A stretch of 64,000 bases of DNA from Anditalea andensis. Lineage in GTDB: Bacteria > Bacteroidota > Bacteroidia > Cytophagales > Cyclobacteriaceae. The stretch spans positions 1 through 64,000 of the forward strand of contig NZ_JMIH01000039.1 of assembly GCF_000714815.1 (NCBI RefSeq). Direction: 5' to 3'. A model generated the notes under the pieces. The model had not been told where the DNA came from, did not search any database, and saw only the letters and a list, made by a program, of their open reading frames with translations. The first letter of the stretch is position 1, and every line of letters starts with the position of its first letter. The translations under genes and the position numbers were made by a program. Of this stretch, positions 19,755 to 28,457 are shown in pieces.

Positions 19755-21044
19755 ATGGAAGAGTTCATTTATTTTTTTTCATTTAAAGACCCCAACATTG
19801 TCTTAGTGGTAGCTGGCATCAGCCTGCTTTCCATCAGTGCTGCGATGGTGGGTACATTTACATTTTTGGATAAAAAAGCCCTGGTCGGAGATGCCATATC
19901 CCATGCTGTCCTACCCGGGGTGTGCATGGCATTTATGTTTGCCGGAAATAAAAACCCATATTGGATAGTACTTGGCGCCTTTACTACCGGAGCCATCTCG
20001 ACTTATTGTATATCTTATATTAGTACCACGACCAAGTTAAAAGAGGATACAGTAATAGCCGCTGTGCTTTCTATTTTTTTTGGTGTAGGTATACTTTTGC
20101 TCACGCAGTTACAGCAAACGGGCAATGCTGCCCTGTCAGGTCTGGACCATTTCCTTTTTGGAAATGCCATAGCTATAGTATGGGAAGATTTAATAGTATA
20201 TGGCTTTATAGCCTCTTTTGTAATCATTATATTACTTGTATTTTACAAAGAATTTAAACTGATCATATTTAATGCGCACTTTGCGGAAAGTGTAGGAATG
20301 CCGGTTAGGATATTAAGGTTCGTATTCAATTCACTTCTGGTACTGGCAGTGGTAACTGGAATTCAGGCAATTGGCGTGGTACTGATGGCAGCCCTACTGA
20401 TTACACCTGCCGCCGCAGCCCGTTTCTGGACCAATAAGCTGCATGTCATGCTGCTCCTAGCGGTGACATTTGCCTTGTTTTCGGGTGTGGCAGGCGCCTA
20501 CATTTCTTATGTAATCCCAAAGATGCCGACTGGACCATGGGTAGTGATGGTGATATCCTTTCTGGCATTTATATCTTTTTTCTTTGCCAAAAAGAAAGGA
20601 ATGGTTTCTAGGTGGTATTCTCAAAGGAAATACCAGAAGAAAATTCATATGGACCATATTCTCAAAACACTCTTTCTTCATTGGGAAAAAAAGCAACAAG
20701 GCATGACCCAGGGGGAACTGATCAATCAGTTTCAAGGTAAAGCTAGTACCACTAGGCAATACATTAATCATCTTATCAATAAGGATCACCTATCGGCCAC
20801 TGAGCACTATATTACCCTTACCCCTTCCGGCTTTACAGAAGCAAAGCGCATCGTGCGGCTTCACAGACTATGGGAAGTATATTTATCTAAATACCTTAAT
20901 TTGGCACCGGATCACGTCCATGATATGGCAGAGAAAATGGAACACCTGTTAACGCCTGATTTAGAAGCTCAATTAGAAGCTTCACTGGATTATCCTGCCA
21001 CAGACCCTCATCAGTCCACTATACCCCGAGACCATGACGTTTGA
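19755..21044 (+). CDS. Metal ABC permease fused to a DtxR-like C-terminal domain
   Basis: 429 residues. The N-terminal ~285 residues are an ABC-3 (TroC/MntB-type) permease with about eight membrane segments, including the family DAISHAVLPG motif. The C-terminal ~135 residues form a soluble winged-helix plus dimerisation module whose RLHRLWEVYLSKYL and HVHDMAEKMEHLLTP closely parallel RKHRLWEVFLVEKL and EVHEVAEELEHIKSP in the stand-alone repressor at 17384. This fusion occurs in other Bacteroidota. It may sense intracellular metal or anchor DNA at the membrane, but its function is not established. A 7-codon longer TTG start is less likely. Confidence 0.88.
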   Translation: MEEFIYFFSFKDPNIVLVVAGISLLSISAAMVGTFTFLDKKALVGDAISHAVLPGVCMAFMFAGNKNPYWIVLGAFTTGAISTYCISYISTTTKLKEDTVIAAVLSIFFGVGILLLTQLQQTGNAALSGLDHFLFGNAIAIVWEDLIVYGFIASFVIIILLVFYKEFKLIIFNAHFAESVGMPVRILRFVFNSLLVLAVVTGIQAIGVVLMAALLITPAAAARFWTNKLHVMLLLAVTFALFSGVAGAYISYVIPKMPTGPWVVMVISFLAFISFFFAKKKGMVSRWYSQRKYQKKIHMDHILKTLFLHWEKKQQGMTQGELINQFQGKASTTRQYINHLINKDHLSATEHYITLTPSGFTEAKRIVRLHRLWEVYLSKYLNLAPDHVHDMAEKMEHLLTPDLEAQLEASLDYPATDPHQSTIPRDHDV

Positions 21045-21909
21045 CCATAATGCTTTCCTTATCATCATCACCGGTGCCCTTATAGCTATTTCTTGTGGGT
21101 TATTAGGTACATTTCTAATTCTGAGAAGGATGGCTATGATAGGTGATGCCATATCTCATGCTGTCCTACCTGGTATTGTTTTGGCTTTCTTGTTCTCTCA
21201 GCAGCGGGAAGGGATAGCAGTGATCATAGGGGCAGGTGTTTTGGGCATAATCGCTACACTCATCATAGACTATCTGAGCACCAAGATCAAACTTCAGCAT
21301 GACGCTTCTATTGGAGTTACTTTTACATGGCTTTTTGCGATAGGCATCATATTGATTACCCTATTTGCTGGCCAGATAGACCTTGATCAGGATTGCGTCT
21401 TATATGGTGAAATAGCCTATATTCCGATTGACCTTTGGATTTTGCCTAATGGCACCATTATGGGTCCACGCGTTTTGTATGTGGCGCTGATTAATGTTAT
21501 TTTGGTCATCTTTTTCATAATGTATCTATTTAAAGAATTAAAGATAACTTCTTTTGATGCTGAATTTGCCAGTTCTATAGGCATTTCTACCGGCATTATA
21601 AACCTGAGTTTAATGGGGATGGTATCCTATACTACCGTCAGTTCTTTTGAAGCCGTAGGTGCCATTTTAGTATTGGCCCTTTTGGTGGTACCGCCAGCCA
21701 CTGCTTATTTACTTACTTCAAATCTAAAAAGGATGATACTATATACTTTAATAATTGGAGTATTCACTTCTCTGATAGGCTACTATGTAGCTTATTACAT
21801 TAATGGATCCATTGCAGGCGCGATGGCAGGCGTGTCAGGTATATTCCTGTTGTTTGCCATAATTTATTCTAATTTTGCTAAACGTATTATAATATTTTCC
21901 AAAGCATGA
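21034..21909 (+). CDS. Metal ABC transporter permease, second subunit
   Basis: A 291-residue ABC-3 family permease (TroD-like) with about eight membrane helices and the DAISHAVLPGIV motif (about residues 36-47). It has no C-terminal regulatory extension, unlike its partner, with which it should form a heterodimeric pore. It overlaps the partner by 11 bases and the next gene by four. Confidence 0.92.
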   Translation: MTFDHNAFLIIITGALIAISCGLLGTFLILRRMAMIGDAISHAVLPGIVLAFLFSQQREGIAVIIGAGVLGIIATLIIDYLSTKIKLQHDASIGVTFTWLFAIGIILITLFAGQIDLDQDCVLYGEIAYIPIDLWILPNGTIMGPRVLYVALINVILVIFFIMYLFKELKITSFDAEFASSIGISTGIINLSLMGMVSYTTVSSFEAVGAILVLALLVVPPATAYLLTSNLKRMILYTLIIGVFTSLIGYYVAYYINGSIAGAMAGVSGIFLLFAIIYSNFAKRIIIFSKA

Positions 21910-23249
21910 AAAAACTATTAGGTATTGCCCTAGCTTCTTTGTTCTGTATACCTCTGTTAGCCCAAGGGCCTGAACAGGTCAACTTACTGCTGGACCGCTG
22001 GGAGGAAGATCAAACATTCATGGGAGAAATCCTGATCATGAAAAACGATGAAACTGTTTTGCACCGGCACATAGGTTTCCGGAATGTGGATAAGGAAATG
22101 CCTCATGATAACGGATCAACCTTTACCATTGGTGGCATATCTCAAGCATTTACTGCGGTTTTGGTACTGAAGGCTGTAGAAGAAGACAAGCTCACTTTAG
22201 ACACAACCATAGATACACTTCTACCTCAACTACCAAACAGTAATCTAATCACTATCAGGCATTTATTAGAACACCGGTCAGGTTTGGCAGACTATACAGA
22301 TTACCTCCCTGCCTATCAAAATTCTGCCATTGGCACAACTTTAGAAAAATTGATTATCCCTTTAGAAGTTTCTGAACATGAATTTTTGCCCGGTCAAAAG
22401 CAGCAGCTCAGGAATACAAATTACCTAGTGCTTTCTTATATATTAGAAAAAACTTATGATAAAGATTATCAAACATTACTTGAAGATAAAATAACAAGTC
22501 CTAATTCACTGAACAATACTTTTTTAACCACGGTCAATGCAAGTAAATTACGTTCAAAATCCTCTGGGCATTTATTGATTGGTAAAGAGCTGAGACCTCA
22601 GCCTGCCACCCACCCATTATTTACAGCTGGAGCTTCTGGGATAAACAGCAATGCAACAGATCTAGCAAATTTTTTTCTGCTAATGTGGAATGAAAAGCTA
22701 CTCAACAAACAGTCTCTAAGCTTGATGCAGGCAGATAGATCCAATGACAATAGTGGTATGGGTTTATCAGAAATGAATGTATTGGGAAAAAAAACTTTAG
22801 GCTATGATGGAAATATAAACGGATTTGAGTCAAGTCTCCTTTATTTTCTAAATGATAAGGTAACTTTAGTGATCTTGATGAACAGAACCGATGCAAGTTA
22901 TCAAGATAAATTAAATGAAATAGGAGAAGCTTACTTTGGAGCCTCCCCTTTACCCGCCCCGATGTCTACACCTATAGAAGCCGAAAAGCCGAAACCGACA
23001 GCATCAAACGCAGTCATCACCGGAACTTATGCCTTTAATCCAAAGTTAAAGATAACGGTATTTAAAGAAGGTTCAGATTTAAAAGCTAGAACAGCTAGTC
23101 AGCCTGCTACGACTTTGGTAAAAGAAGGGCCTCTTATCTATAAAATAAAAGGAACGGAAGGTAAAATCAGGTTTGTAACGGAAAATGATGAAGTCACCCA
23201 CCTAATCTTTGAGCAAACTGGGTTTCAACAAAAAGCTATAAAGGAATGA
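21906..23249 (+). CDS. Serine beta-lactamase-like protein, probably inactive
   Basis: 447 residues with a signal peptide (cleavage after LLAQ). It has the class C/penicillin-binding-like fold: FMGEILIMKNDETVLHRHIGFRN, then LLEHRSGLADYTDY (residues about 122-135). The catalytic SxxK is not there. The usual IGS-x-x-K position reads FTIGGISQAFTA (about residues 74-85), so Gly replaces the nucleophile and Gln replaces Lys. The YxN position reads LRNTNY, and the H-x-G motif reads YDG. A C-terminal ~95-residue domain (about 350-447) follows. It is likely a periplasmic pseudoenzyme or binding protein. It is translationally coupled to both neighbours. Confidence 0.8.
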   Translation: MKKLLGIALASLFCIPLLAQGPEQVNLLLDRWEEDQTFMGEILIMKNDETVLHRHIGFRNVDKEMPHDNGSTFTIGGISQAFTAVLVLKAVEEDKLTLDTTIDTLLPQLPNSNLITIRHLLEHRSGLADYTDYLPAYQNSAIGTTLEKLIIPLEVSEHEFLPGQKQQLRNTNYLVLSYILEKTYDKDYQTLLEDKITSPNSLNNTFLTTVNASKLRSKSSGHLLIGKELRPQPATHPLFTAGASGINSNATDLANFFLLMWNEKLLNKQSLSLMQADRSNDNSGMGLSEMNVLGKKTLGYDGNINGFESSLLYFLNDKVTLVILMNRTDASYQDKLNEIGEAYFGASPLPAPMSTPIEAEKPKPTASNAVITGTYAFNPKLKITVFKEGSDLKARTASQPATTLVKEGPLIYKIKGTEGKIRFVTENDEVTHLIFEQTGFQQKAIKE

Positions 23250-23698
23250 GGAATTTAGTATTGATTTTAATCATAGTAATCTGCAGCTGGACTGCCCAAG
23301 CCCAACAGTCAGAGAAGATCAATTGGCTTACCTTTGAGGAAGCAGCAAATCTAACCGAAAAAAACCCCAAAATGATCATCGTAGATGTGTACACGGATTG
23401 GTGCGGTTGGTGTAAAAAAATGGACAAAGGAACTTTTACTGATCCTGCTGTGGTGGAATATATTAATAATACTTTTTATCCAGTAAAAATGAATGCTGAA
23501 AACAGCAAGCACACCTTTACCTTCAAAGGCCAAGAGTACACTGAACAGTCTATGGCAAGGGCTATGAGGGTGAGCTCCTACCCTAACTTTATAATTATGG
23601 ACGCAGCGATGGAAAACATTACGCAGATGCCCGGGTACCGAGAAGCTGAGCCATTTATACAGACCCTTCAGGCCGTACTAAAACAATTTAACCCCTAA
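23246..23698 (+). CDS. Secreted thioredoxin-fold protein
   Basis: 150 residues with a signal peptide (cleaved after AQA). It carries a thioredoxin-like active site DWCGWCKKMD (about residues 50-59) and the cis-Pro loop VSSYPNF (about 110-116). This is the DUF255/thioredoxin_7-like form. It should catalyse periplasmic thiol-disulfide exchange. The start overlaps the previous stop by four bases, so it is part of the metal operon transcript. Confidence 0.85.
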   Translation: MRNLVLILIIVICSWTAQAQQSEKINWLTFEEAANLTEKNPKMIIVDVYTDWCGWCKKMDKGTFTDPAVVEYINNTFYPVKMNAENSKHTFTFKGQEYTEQSMARAMRVSSYPNFIIMDAAMENITQMPGYREAEPFIQTLQAVLKQFNP

Positions 23699-23700
23699 AG

Positions 23701-25083
23701 ATGAGCTTTTCTATAAGTGAAAAAAGTGATACCATTATAGCCTTAGCGACTCCGCAGGGCGTAGGGGCCATAGCTGTCATTAGATTATCAGGACCGGATG
23801 CTATTAGTTTGACCAATGAAGTCTTTAAAGGCAAAGACCTCACCAAGCAGGCTTCCCATACCATCCACTTCGGTACCATCCGAGACGGCGAAAAAATCAT
23901 CGATGAAGTACTGGTTTCTCTTTTTGTTGCGCCCAAAAGTTTCACCAAAGAAAATGTTGTTGAGATCTCCACGCACGGCTCCTCGTACATAGTCAACCAG
24001 GTCATCAAGCTCTTCATCCGCAAGGGAGCCCGACCGGCCAAACCCGGTGAATTCACCCAGCGGGCATTTCTCAATGGTCAGTTCGATTTGGCTCAAGCTG
24101 AGGCAGTAGCTGATTTGATCCACTCTGATTCCGAGACCTCTCACCAGGCCGCAATGAACCAGATGAGAGGTGGTTTTAGTGGAGAAATACAACAGTTGAG
24201 AAGCAAACTAATACACTTCGCTTCTATGATTGAATTAGAGCTTGATTTTGGGGAAGAAGATGTAGAGTTTGCCAGCCGGGATGATCTGCGTGATTTGGTA
24301 GAGAAATTACTGCGTGTGGTAGAAGTATTGATCGGAAGTTTTGACCTTGGTAATGTCATAAAAAACGGTGTTCCGACAGTGATTGCGGGCAAGCCAAACG
24401 CAGGAAAATCCACGCTTTTAAATGCCCTTTTGAACGAAGAAAAAGCAATCGTTTCAGAAATCGCCGGGACCACCCGTGATTTTATTGAAGATGAGATTAA
24501 TATCGGCGGGATCATTTTCAGGTTTATCGATACGGCGGGATTGAGAGAAACTACTGACGTGATAGAGGCCATGGGTGTCAGCCGGACCCAGGAAAAAATG
24601 AAAACTGCCAGTCTGATCCTCTATCTTTTTGACCTCACTGACACCGATATGGTCGAAATCAGCCGGGATGTAAATAAATTGGAAAATTTAGGCGTTCCAT
24701 TCCTTAAAGTTGGAAATAAAATAGACAGGCATAATCCACAACTCATCAGTGACTTAAAACATAAACATCCGGATACTATTTTTATCTCTGCCGGCGAAAA
24801 AGAAAACCTGGATGCCTTAAAAGACAGGATACTCGAACTCGTCAATTTGGACAAGTTCCGAACAGGAAATACGATAGTGACCAACATTCGTCATTACGAC
24901 TCACTTGTCAAAACCCGTCAGTCATTGCTGGATGTGCTGAATGGACTGGACATACAGATTACCAATGACTTTTTGGCCATGGATATTAGGAGATCTCTCC
25001 ATTATTTGGGAGAAATCACGGGGGAGATTACTACTGATGATTTACTTGCGAATATTTTCAGTAAGTTTTGTATCGGGAAATAA
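23701..25083 (+). CDS. mnmE: tRNA U34 modification GTPase MnmE
   Basis: A complete 460-residue MnmE. It has an N-terminal formyl-THF-binding domain (DTIIALATPQGVGAIAVIRLSG), helical domain and G domain with GKPNAGKST (about residues 229-237), AGTTRD, DTAGLRE and NKID. It ends in the family's FCIGK, which carries the functionally important cysteine. With MnmG it forms the (carboxymethyl)aminomethyl group on U34 of certain tRNAs. The last 15 bases form the left attachment site of an integrated element, and the reading frame is preserved. Its G+C looks higher than that of the element that follows. Confidence 0.97.
   Translation: MSFSISEKSDTIIALATPQGVGAIAVIRLSGPDAISLTNEVFKGKDLTKQASHTIHFGTIRDGEKIIDEVLVSLFVAPKSFTKENVVEISTHGSSYIVNQVIKLFIRKGARPAKPGEFTQRAFLNGQFDLAQAEAVADLIHSDSETSHQAAMNQMRGGFSGEIQQLRSKLIHFASMIELELDFGEEDVEFASRDDLRDLVEKLLRVVEVLIGSFDLGNVIKNGVPTVIAGKPNAGKSTLLNALLNEEKAIVSEIAGTTRDFIEDEINIGGIIFRFIDTAGLRETTDVIEAMGVSRTQEKMKTASLILYLFDLTDTDMVEISRDVNKLENLGVPFLKVGNKIDRHNPQLISDLKHKHPDTIFISAGEKENLDALKDRILELVNLDKFRTGNTIVTNIRHYDSLVKTRQSLLDVLNGLDIQITNDFLAMDIRRSLHYLGEITGEITTDDLLANIFSKFCIGK
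25069..25083 (+). mobile_element. attL of the mnmE-targeted element
   Basis: TGTATCGGGAAATAA, the last codons of mnmE (Cys-Ile-Gly-Lys-stop), recurs at 34713-34727 with a single T/C difference at a synonymous codon position. An integrase gene follows within 200 bases. Confidence 0.75.
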
Positions 25084-25190
25084 ATCTTTTTTCTTTTAAT
25101 ATACTTGGTTGTATTTCTTTTGACTGTCAATTATTTACATAATTTTTATTTTTCTTTAATTGAGTTTAATAGTACATTTGTTACAACTCC

Positions 25191-25260
25191 TGTACAACTC
25201 CTATATAAAAAGTTGTACAAGTGTACAACTCCTATATAAAAAGTTGTACAAGTGTACAAC
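25191..25260 (+). repeat. Tandem 31-bp repeats, integrase arm-site candidates
   Basis: Two perfect 31-bp copies (25191-25221 and 25222-25252), each starting TGTACAAC and ending in GTTGTACAAG, followed by a third partial TGTACAAC. Each unit holds a TTGTACAA palindrome. They lie between attL and the integrase start and are matched by TGTACAAC copies at 34650 and 34661 near attR. Confidence 0.8.
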
Positions 25261-25273
25261 TTAAGAATGAGAG

Positions 25274-26419
25274 ATGAATATAACATTAAAAGAGAAAAAG
25301 CTATCGAACGGTATGATTAGCCTTTATATTGAATATTATAAAGGATCTACTAGCGATTTGAATGGGAAGCGTAGCCATATCCGAGATTTCGAGTTTCTGA
25401 AGATTTACCTTCACCAGAATCCGAAAGATGCTGTAGAAAGAAAAGAGAATAAAGAGAACCGGAAACTTGCTGAGGATATCCTTTCCATAAGACAAAGTAA
25501 TTACATTCAAGGTAAATTTGAATTTAAAAACCTGAATAAGTCCAAGAGACAGTTCTTAAACTTTTTTGCTGAAAAAATGGAAGAAAAATCTAACTCAGTT
25601 AAGAACTATGGAGTTTGGCAATCAACCTATTCACATCTTAAAAATTGTATAAGCCCAAATTACCTATTCGATGAAGTTGACGAAAACTTTGTAAAGAGAA
25701 TCAAACACTATTTTGAAGTTGAAGCGCGAACAAAAAGTAACCTACCCCTTTCCCAAAACTCAAAGTATTCTTATTTTAATAAGTTCAAGGCATGTCTTAG
25801 AAGTGCATTTGATGATGGATATCTCTCCATTAATTATGCTGTTAAAGTAAAAGCTTTCGAACAGGGAGAAAGTCAAAGAGAATACCTGACTTTTAATGAA
25901 CTACAAGCTTTAGTCAATACAGCATGTAAATATGAAGTTTTGAAGAAAGCTTTCATATTTTCCTGCTTGGTAGGCTTAAGATGGTCTGATATCAATACGC
26001 TTGTCTGGTCAGAAATAAGAGATGAAGGCGAAAATTTACATAAACTAAATTTTCGGCAGGAAAAAACTGATGGAGTAGAGTACCTATATATTTCAAAGCA
26101 AGCCAGGAATCTTCTAGGTGTTAGGAAATCTCCCCAAGATCGAGTGTTCATAGGTTTAAAATATAGTGCAGTATATAATAATGAAATAGTTAGATGGTGC
26201 AATCGAGCCGGAGTTTTTAAGCATATCACTTTCCATAGTGCCAGACATACCAATGCTGTTTTACTTTTGGAAAATGGTGCAGATCTGTACACAGTTCAGA
26301 AAAGGCTTGGCCATAAAGAAATTAAAACCACAGCAATATATGCTAAAATTGTGGATCAAAAAATGCGAGAATCTGCTCAATTAATTCCAGAACTGGCATT
26401 GGAAATCAGAAAAATATGA
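25274..26419 (+). CDS. Tyrosine recombinase / integrase
   Basis: 381 residues, with an N-terminal arm-binding and core-binding (SAM-like) region and a C-terminal catalytic domain. Catalytic residues are Arg236 (GLRWSD), His321 and Arg324 (HSARH), His347 (LGHKE) and Tyr356 (AIYAKI), so the enzyme looks intact. This is the phage-integrase-like family common in Bacteroidota mobile elements. Its position next to the mnmE attachment site indicates that it catalysed integration here. It overlaps the next gene by four bases. Confidence 0.93.
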   Translation: MNITLKEKKLSNGMISLYIEYYKGSTSDLNGKRSHIRDFEFLKIYLHQNPKDAVERKENKENRKLAEDILSIRQSNYIQGKFEFKNLNKSKRQFLNFFAEKMEEKSNSVKNYGVWQSTYSHLKNCISPNYLFDEVDENFVKRIKHYFEVEARTKSNLPLSQNSKYSYFNKFKACLRSAFDDGYLSINYAVKVKAFEQGESQREYLTFNELQALVNTACKYEVLKKAFIFSCLVGLRWSDINTLVWSEIRDEGENLHKLNFRQEKTDGVEYLYISKQARNLLGVRKSPQDRVFIGLKYSAVYNNEIVRWCNRAGVFKHITFHSARHTNAVLLLENGADLYTVQKRLGHKEIKTTAIYAKIVDQKMRESAQLIPELALEIRKI

Positions 26420-27279
26420 AAGGTTCAAAGTTAATAATTTCCTTAAAAATTTTCCTATTCATAGCCCTAATAATGGGTTATTCAGCTTTAGGCCTATCCT
26501 TTGATTTTCAATTATTTAAATGGGTTACTTTAGTTGCAATAATGTGCTATTTTTTATTCATATCATGGAAATTTTATAAACACTTTGCTCTCATCTATGC
26601 CAACTATATGTTCAACCAAAAATCTAATGATTTTAATAAACATATTGACAAACCTCGTATTTTAATTTACTCTATTTTTTGGCCTTTAATGATCATAGCT
26701 ATGATTTTGTTTATAATCCATACGCCTAAATATGAGCTCTGGATTGAGATGATAATAATATCACCACTTATTGTGCTGTTCAGTATTGCGTCCTATACCT
26801 GTCATTTCACATGGCAACCTGTATTTTCAGAGAAGTTTATTCCCCAAATCAAGAAGAGGATTCAAAGCAAAAAAGCTACTTTTAAATGTCATTATTCTGT
26901 AGTACAGTTAAGGAAGATTTTTAAAGGCATGATTGAATATGAACTCATGGAATATGAAGATCACTATTTACAAAAACAACATATAAATTTGTTTACAGAA
27001 ATTTTCCAAAAAGAAAAATTACCAGATATACCCCCCTTTGATTTAAAAATGATCAATTCAGATATTATTTATTTCTTCCGTAAAATGGAGACAAAAATCA
27101 ATGGAATGACTAATCCGAAATGGGCACAAATTTTCACCCGAAACGGAGCGGAAATTAATCCTTCATCATTGTATATCGAAAAAAAAACCATGGAAGAAAC
27201 TAAAGGCAGATCTGAAAAAATGGACATGATAGACATCATTTTTTCACAAATAGGTTTAGATTTTCGACAAAAACATTAA
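26416..27279 (+). CDS. Element membrane protein of unknown function
   Basis: 287 residues. Two pairs of hydrophobic segments (about residues 7-50 and 76-118) are followed by a charged cytosolic C-terminal half (about 135-287). I do not recognise the family. It is translationally coupled to the integrase and precedes the HTH gene, a position often taken by accessory element genes. No signal peptide beyond the first membrane helix. Confidence 0.7.
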   Translation: MKGSKLIISLKIFLFIALIMGYSALGLSFDFQLFKWVTLVAIMCYFLFISWKFYKHFALIYANYMFNQKSNDFNKHIDKPRILIYSIFWPLMIIAMILFIIHTPKYELWIEMIIISPLIVLFSIASYTCHFTWQPVFSEKFIPQIKKRIQSKKATFKCHYSVVQLRKIFKGMIEYELMEYEDHYLQKQHINLFTEIFQKEKLPDIPPFDLKMINSDIIYFFRKMETKINGMTNPKWAQIFTRNGAEINPSSLYIEKKTMEETKGRSEKMDMIDIIFSQIGLDFRQKH

Positions 27280-27355
27280 GATTTTTAAATAGTTACCCAT
27301 TCCTTTTTTGAACATTTTTTTCCTTTGCTACATCACATCAAACGAAAAGATAGCA

Positions 27356-27634
27356 ATGGAAAACGAATTAATTCTGCACAAACTCAACCGAATTGAAAAA
27401 TTCATTTTTGGCCTTAAGGATATCCTAAATACTGAGGAATTAAGTGATTATACGGGATTTAAGATTTCTTACATCTACAAGCTCGTAAATCAATCGAAAA
27501 TCCCCTACTCTAAGCCGAATGGTGGAAGTCTCTTCTTTGAATGTAAAAAAATCGATGCCTGGTTATTACAAAACCCTAGTAAGTCTGTAGACGAGATAAA
27601 AAGAGAAGCATTCCATTATACAAGAAGAAAATAG
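27356..27634 (+). CDS. Excisionase-like helix-turn-helix protein
   Basis: 92 residues with a MerR/excisionase-type winged helix: LNTEELSDYTGFKISYIYKLV followed by the wing IPYSKPNGGSLFFECKKIDAWL. Such proteins direct excision or regulate element genes. The ATG at 27356 gives the typical length; an upstream TTG is less likely. The gene follows the membrane protein and precedes a long gene-free stretch. Confidence 0.8.
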   Translation: MENELILHKLNRIEKFIFGLKDILNTEELSDYTGFKISYIYKLVNQSKIPYSKPNGGSLFFECKKIDAWLLQNPSKSVDEIKREAFHYTRRK

Positions 27635-27726
27635 AGTGAATCTTTTCAGATTTGACCTTATTTATTGTTGGATTCAGCTTCCAATGCGTCGACACAAGGA
27701 ATGGTCTCAGCTGCATTTGGACAACA

Positions 27727-27757
27727 AACGCTTCTGAATCTTCGATTTAGAAGCGTT
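27727..27757 (+). terminator. Hairpin after the HTH gene
   Basis: AACGCTTCT pairs with AGAAGCGTT, extended by AATC/GATT around a TTC loop. It is followed by CTTAACATTTTT. The T tract is imperfect, so this may be a weak terminator of the integrase-to-HTH operon. Confidence 0.5.
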
Positions 27758-28114
27758 CTTAACATTTTTCAATAGATCAATTCTTTGAACAGGAAGTTTT
27801 TCCCCAATCCTAATGTATTCTTATCCAGAGCAATTTTTTTTTGACATTATCGGGAGAAAATAATAATTACTCCGAGAACCCGAAAAACACTTTCTATGGT
27901 CAAACAATCGTTAGAATGGAGGCTAAATTTATTGATTAAGTCATTAATGTTCCAGGCTCACCAAGCTAATTGTAATCAATAGTCCAAAAATTTATAATTT
28001 ATTAAAGCAATATTTTAGATGTATTGATTGAAGAGTAAACACTAGTGTACATGAGAAACGGCTATACAAGTAAGTCCATATATAGCTATACATATATATA
28101 TTGTAAAACTCCGT

Positions 28115-28142
28115 AAGAGTACCTACAAGACGTACTCTTTTG
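28115..28142 (+). terminator. Hairpin with T tail
   Basis: AAGAGTAC pairs perfectly with GTACTCTT across a 9-base loop and is followed by TTTG. It is a possible small-RNA terminator or structural element. Confidence 0.4.
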
Positions 28143-28323
28143 CAATAACAAAACCAAAACGAAAAGCCCCCGATGAGCTTTTATTACTTTTAGAGTCCTT
28201 TTTCAACCTGATCATTGCAACTGGGATAAGTATCGAATAAAAGAACGCCTTGTTCTTTTATAAACCTTACTATTTTTTTCACTTATCTCCTTTTTAAAAG
28301 ACCGAGTTGCGAGGTTTTTTCAT

Positions 28324-28370
28324 CCTAATGATTTTATATTTTCCTTTTCGGAAAATGTAGAATCATTAGG
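28324..28370. repeat. Long inverted repeat in the element
   Basis: The outer stem CCTAATGATT/AATCATTAGG (10 bp) and inner stem TTTTCC/GGAAAA are separated by a 5-base internal loop and close on a 5-base apical loop. It is not followed by a T run in either direction, so it is more like a DNA or RNA structural site than a terminator. Confidence 0.6.
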
Positions 28371-28457
28371 CAAGTAAGTTTTTGGCTGTCTAAATCCCAA
28401 AGGATTTTGTCAGACAAAGACACAACTTGCAAGGACCGCGCACACATAGGGTACTAC

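Larger units (their letters stand above)
27635..28457. other. Gene-free, hairpin-rich element segment
   Basis: No credible coding frame. Three strong inverted repeats are described separately: 27727-27757, 28115-28139 and 28324-28370. A fourth, weaker nested hairpin lies at 28388-28417 (TGTCT-AAATCC-CAAA-GGATTT-TGTC-AGACA). The position between the excisionase-like gene and the broken primase gene is where a transfer origin or control RNAs could lie, but no nic site can be assigned. Confidence 0.5.

Noticed and set aside
27635-28457. Possible CRISPR array or repeat locus in the element's non-coding stretch
   Set aside because: The inverted repeats differ from each other and are not regularly spaced; no cas genes are near.
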